DNA from: Candidatus Eisenbacteria bacterium
GTDB lineage: Bacteria; Eisenbacteria; RBG-16-71-46; JACRLI01
Direction: 5' to 3'
DNA length: 64,000 nt
Assembly (NCBI GenBank): GCA_016235265.1
Contig: JACRLI010000002.1
Location: 216,871-280,870, forward strand
The notes under the pieces were generated by a model, which saw nothing but the letters and a program-made list of their open reading frames with translations, did not search any database and was not told the DNA's origin. A program made the translations under genes and the position numbers. Shown here piece after piece: positions 61,221 through 64,000 of the stretch (the stretch's first letter is position 1; each line of letters opens with the position of its first letter).

Positions 61221-62645
61221 ATGGAAGCGAAGTCCATACAGGAGCTGGAGAGCCAGCTGCAGGGCATCCTCGAGGTACAGGGCGGCAAGGTGCGCGTCCT
61301 GGACGAGGGCGCCCTGCGCTCCCGCGGCGCCGAGCTGCTGGCCCGCGCCGGCGCGCTGTCGGCCGACGAGGCCACCCGGGACCACGCGCGCGCCCTGGCC
61401 CGCAAGGCCGCGGCCGCGATCGGCGTCTACCCGGCCAGCATCCAGGACCTGTACGCGGCCCGCGGCAAGGGGGAGGTTCGCCCCTTCACCGCGCCGGCCA
61501 TCAACGTGCGCACCCTCACCTTCGCCACCGCTTCGGCCACCTTTCGCGCGGCCCGCAAGCTCGACGCCGGCGCCTTCCTCTTCGAGATCGCCCGCTCCGA
61601 GATGGCCTACACGTTCCAGCGGCCCGCCGAGTACACCGCCAGCATCCTGTGCGCGGCCATGAAGGAGGGCTGGAAGGGCGCCGTGTTCATCCAGGGCGAC
61701 CATTTCCAGGCCAACGCGAAGAAGTACGCCGCCAACCCGCAGGGCGAGATCGACGAGGTGAAGAAGCTGTGCGTCGAGGCCATCGCCGCCGGTTTCTACA
61801 ACATCGACGTGGACACTTCCACCCTGGTGGACCTGGCTCTGCCCACGGTGCGCGACCAGCAGCGGGTGAACGGCGAGCGTTGCGCCGAGATCACCGCCCA
61901 CATCCGTTCCCTGGAGCCCGAAGGCACCACCATCTCGGTGGGCGGGGAGATCGGCGAGGTGGGCTCCAAGAACAGCGACGAGCACGAGCTGCGGGCGTTC
62001 ATGGACGAGTACCTGGCCGCGCTGGGCAGGCGCGGCGTGAAGCGTGGCATCAGCAAGATCTCGATCCAGACCGGCACTTCGCACGGTGGCGTGCCGCTGC
62101 CGGACGGCTCGGTGGCCGACGTGAAGCTGGACTTCGACACCCTGGGCAAGCTCTCGAGACTGGCCCGCGAGGAGTACGGGCTGGGCGGTGCGGTGCAGCA
62201 TGGCGCCAGCACGCTGCCCTCCGAGGTGTTCAACCGCTTCCCGGAACTGGAGACGGTGGAGATCCACCTGGCCACCGAGTTCCAGAACATGGTCTACGAC
62301 AACCCGGCCTTCCCGAAGGCGCTCAAGGCGGAGATGTACGAGTGGCTGCGCGCCAACGCCGCCGACGAGCGCAAGCCCGCGGACACCGACGAGCAGTTCT
62401 TCTACAAGACGCGCAAGAAAGCTCTCGGACCGTTCAAGGCGAAGCTGTGGGACCTCCCCGCCGGCTCGCTGGGCCCCATCGCCGACGCGCTGCAGCAGAA
62501 GTTCGAGTACCTGTTCGGCAAGCTGGCGCTGAATGGGACCGCCCCCATGGTGGCGAAGCACGTGAAACCCCCGAAGGCGGAGTCGAAGGCGGCGGCCCTG
62601 GCCGGCAAGGCCGGGCGCGCGGAGGACGACCTGGAGGGTGAATGA
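61221..62645 (+). CDS. fba: class II fructose-bisphosphate aldolase (long form)
   Basis: A 474-residue zinc aldolase that splits or forms fructose 1,6-bisphosphate. The zinc and substrate motifs include IQGDHFQANAKKY, YNIDVDTSTLVDLA, GGEIGEVGSKN, SIQTGTSHGGVPLPDG and GLGGAVQHGASTLPSEVF. The N-terminal 70 residues are an extra helical segment. The long length matches the class II form found in some Bacteroidetes-like and Gemmatimonadota-like lineages rather than E. coli FbaA (359). The C-terminus is a Lys/Ala tail. GGAGG sits 5 nt before the ATG. Its stop overlaps fbp (ATGA), a gluconeogenic pair. Confidence 0.93.
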   Translation: MEAKSIQELESQLQGILEVQGGKVRVLDEGALRSRGAELLARAGALSADEATRDHARALARKAAAAIGVYPASIQDLYAARGKGEVRPFTAPAINVRTLTFATASATFRAARKLDAGAFLFEIARSEMAYTFQRPAEYTASILCAAMKEGWKGAVFIQGDHFQANAKKYAANPQGEIDEVKKLCVEAIAAGFYNIDVDTSTLVDLALPTVRDQQRVNGERCAEITAHIRSLEPEGTTISVGGEIGEVGSKNSDEHELRAFMDEYLAALGRRGVKRGISKISIQTGTSHGGVPLPDGSVADVKLDFDTLGKLSRLAREEYGLGGAVQHGASTLPSEVFNRFPELETVEIHLATEFQNMVYDNPAFPKALKAEMYEWLRANAADERKPADTDEQFFYKTRKKALGPFKAKLWDLPAGSLGPIADALQQKFEYLFGKLALNGTAPMVAKHVKPPKAESKAAALAGKAGRAEDDLEGE

Positions 62646-63670
62646 GCCATACGGGCGGTGACGCGCCTCCTCCCCACAGCTTTACGCTGGGGCGATTCAT
62701 CATGGAGCAGGAGCGCCGGCACCCCGGCGCCACGGGCGAGTTCTCGTCCCTGCTGCTGGACTTCACGCTGGCGGCCAAGATCATCACCCGCGAGGTGACC
62801 AAGGCCGGGCTGGTGAATATCCTCGGCTTCACCGGCAGCGAAAACGTGCACGGCGAGCAGGTCCGCAAGCTGGACGTGTTCGCGCACGACACCATCTACA
62901 GGACGCTGGACCACACGGGCCAGCTGTGCGCCATGACCAGCGAGGAGGAGGAGGGGATCCTCCAGATCCCCTCCAAGTACCCGCGCGGGAAGTACGTGCT
63001 GAACTACGACCCGCTGGATGGCTCCTCGAACATCGACGCCAACGGGGCGATCGGGTCGATATTCTCCGTCCACCGGCGCGTCACCCGCCGCGGGCACGGC
63101 ACCCTGGAAGACGTCCTTCAGCCCGGCTCGCGCCAGGTGGCCGCGGGCTACGTGCTGTGGGGCGCCAGCGTGATGCTGGTGTACACCGACGGCCACGGCG
63201 TCCACGGCTTCACCTATGACCCCAGCGTGGGGGAGTTCCTGCTCTCGCACGAGAACATCCGGATTCCCGAGCGCGGCGCCATCTACAGCTGCAATGAAGG
63301 CAACTACAACCGCTGGGACGACAACCTGCGGCGCTACGTGGACCACGTGAAGTGCGAGGACGCCGCCACCGGCCGGCCCTACAGCGCGCGTTACGTGGGC
63401 TCCCTGGTGGCCGACTTTCACCGCAACCTTCTGTATGGCGGGATCTACCTGTACCCGGGCGACCGGAAGAATCCCGAGGGCAAGCTGCGGCTGCTCTACG
63501 AGGCGAGCCCGCTGGCGTGGGTGGTGGAGGAGGCCGGCGGCGCCGCCACCGACGGGAGGATCCGCATCCTCGACATTCAGCCCACCCAGCTGCACCAGCG
63601 CACCCCGCTGATCCTGGGCAGCCGGCTGGACGTGGAGGAAGTGATGGCGTTCCTGGAGGGACGGCGGTAA
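62642..63670 (+). CDS. fbp: fructose-1,6-bisphosphatase class 1
   Basis: A 342-residue class I FBPase that removes the C1 phosphate in gluconeogenesis. Seen: MTSEEEEGILQIP (metal-binding region), YDPLDGSSNIDANGAIGSIFSV, ARYVGSLVADFHRNLLYGGIYLYP and GKLRLLYEASPLAWVVEEAGG. These are the FBPase signatures. The ATG overlaps the fba stop. Co-transcription of fba and fbp supplies the two sequential steps. A hairpin follows in the convergent region. Confidence 0.96.
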   Translation: MSHTGGDAPPPHSFTLGRFIMEQERRHPGATGEFSSLLLDFTLAAKIITREVTKAGLVNILGFTGSENVHGEQVRKLDVFAHDTIYRTLDHTGQLCAMTSEEEEGILQIPSKYPRGKYVLNYDPLDGSSNIDANGAIGSIFSVHRRVTRRGHGTLEDVLQPGSRQVAAGYVLWGASVMLVYTDGHGVHGFTYDPSVGEFLLSHENIRIPERGAIYSCNEGNYNRWDDNLRRYVDHVKCEDAATGRPYSARYVGSLVADFHRNLLYGGIYLYPGDRKNPEGKLRLLYEASPLAWVVEEAGGAATDGRIRILDIQPTQLHQRTPLILGSRLDVEEVMAFLEGRR

Positions 63671-63788
63671 AGCCGGGGGTGGGGCGGCCGCGGGGCGGAG
63701 TCGCGGCCGGCAGCCCCGGGCAGCACCGGCTCCGAGGCCGGGCTGCGGCGGCACCCCCGGGGCAGCGGCCGCATGGCGGCACATGACA

Positions 63789-63820
63789 GAAGGGGCGGCA
63801 CCTCGCGGTGTCGCCCCTTC
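63789..63820. terminator. bidirectional hairpin between fbp and the final minus-strand gene
   Basis: A 14-bp stem, one G-T wobble: GAAGGGGCGGCACC (63789-63802), a TCGC loop and GGTGTCGCCCCTTC (63807-63820). In a 218-nt convergent gap it can serve both strands. No strong T-tract. Confidence 0.55.
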
Positions 63821-63888
63821 GCGCTTCGGATCGTGAGCGGTTGCCAGCGGCGGGTGCTGCTGGCCGCCGGCGCGCGGCCTACTTGCCG

Positions 63889-64000
63889 GCGCCGACCGCC
63901 TCCGGCGTGCCGTCGTTCACGCCCTTCTGAGTTTCCTTGGGCAGCATCTTCAGCAGGTGCCTGAGCTGGTTCACCTCGCGCGTGAGCGCGCGGGCGATGA
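63889..64000 (-). CDS. C-terminal end of an unknown protein, cut by the window edge
   Basis: The minus strand has an open frame from the window end to TAG (63889-63891), coding for at least 37 residues ending VNQLRHLLKMLPKETQKGVN then DGTPEAVGAGK. The stretch before it, IARALTREV, is helical and charged. The frame, codon choice and the hairpin just downstream support a real gene. No family can be assigned. Confidence 0.5.

Overview
The window is 64 kb of very GC-rich bacterial chromosome (roughly 70% G+C by eye), packed with genes on small overlaps. GTG and occasional TTG starts are common. I saw no rRNA, tRNA, insertion sequence, prophage or CRISPR array. The genes for lipopolysaccharide assembly, outer-membrane insertion (Omp85, TamB), RseP and MEP-pathway isoprenoids indicate a diderm with an LPS-type outer membrane. 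GatCAB, the MoxR/Bat operon, an ArsS-type radical SAM protein and protease-barrel fusions would suit an FCB-group lineage such as Eisenbacteria or Gemmatimonadota. That placement is inference.

Region 1 (1-20.4 kb), envelope: the 3' end of dxr runs into eight overlapping genes for glycan assembly (four GT4 and three GT9 transferases and an O-antigen-ligase-like protein). These are followed by rseP, an Omp85 protein (TamA/BamA), tamB, and a large metallohydrolase/beta-propeller/outer-membrane-barrel fusion.

Region 2 (20.4-34.8 kb), housekeeping: a PcrA/UvrD helicase, gatCAB, a LarA-like protein that has lost its catalytic residues, a 1-Cys peroxiredoxin, purD with a roughly 340-residue Arg/Gly/Pro-rich tail, tsaC, a YwlE-type phosphatase, ilvE, rpiB and glyA. 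The tsaC-ywlE-rpiB-glyA order resembles the Bacillus ywlC-ywlE-ywlF-glyA locus with ilvE inserted.

Region 3 (34.9-44.5 kb), a MoxR/Bat operon: a BatD-like protein, MoxR, a DUF58 protein, a second BatD-like protein with an apparent frameshift, two VWA proteins, a TPR protein, full BatD and BatE.

Region 4 (44.5-58.8 kb), accessory: an arsenosugar/selenosugar-type radical SAM protein with an AhpD-like partner (minus strand), an M1 peptidase fused to a barrel, a HEPN-like protein, a PAP2 phosphatase, a large secreted protein, a GT39-like transferase (minus strand), then a tightly coupled set: CMD family, TolB-like propeller, GT2, nucleotidyltransferase and alkaline-phosphatase superfamily.

Region 5 (58.8-64 kb), central metabolism: an eIF2B-like protein and lysA (minus strand), divergent from fba and fbp, ending with the 3' end of an unknown minus-strand gene.

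Several genes after intergenic gaps carry a sigma70-like -10 hexamer 12-14 nt upstream of the start codon, which implies leaderless mRNAs. Another near-consensus promoter lies inside the helicase coding sequence over unusually AT-rich codons.
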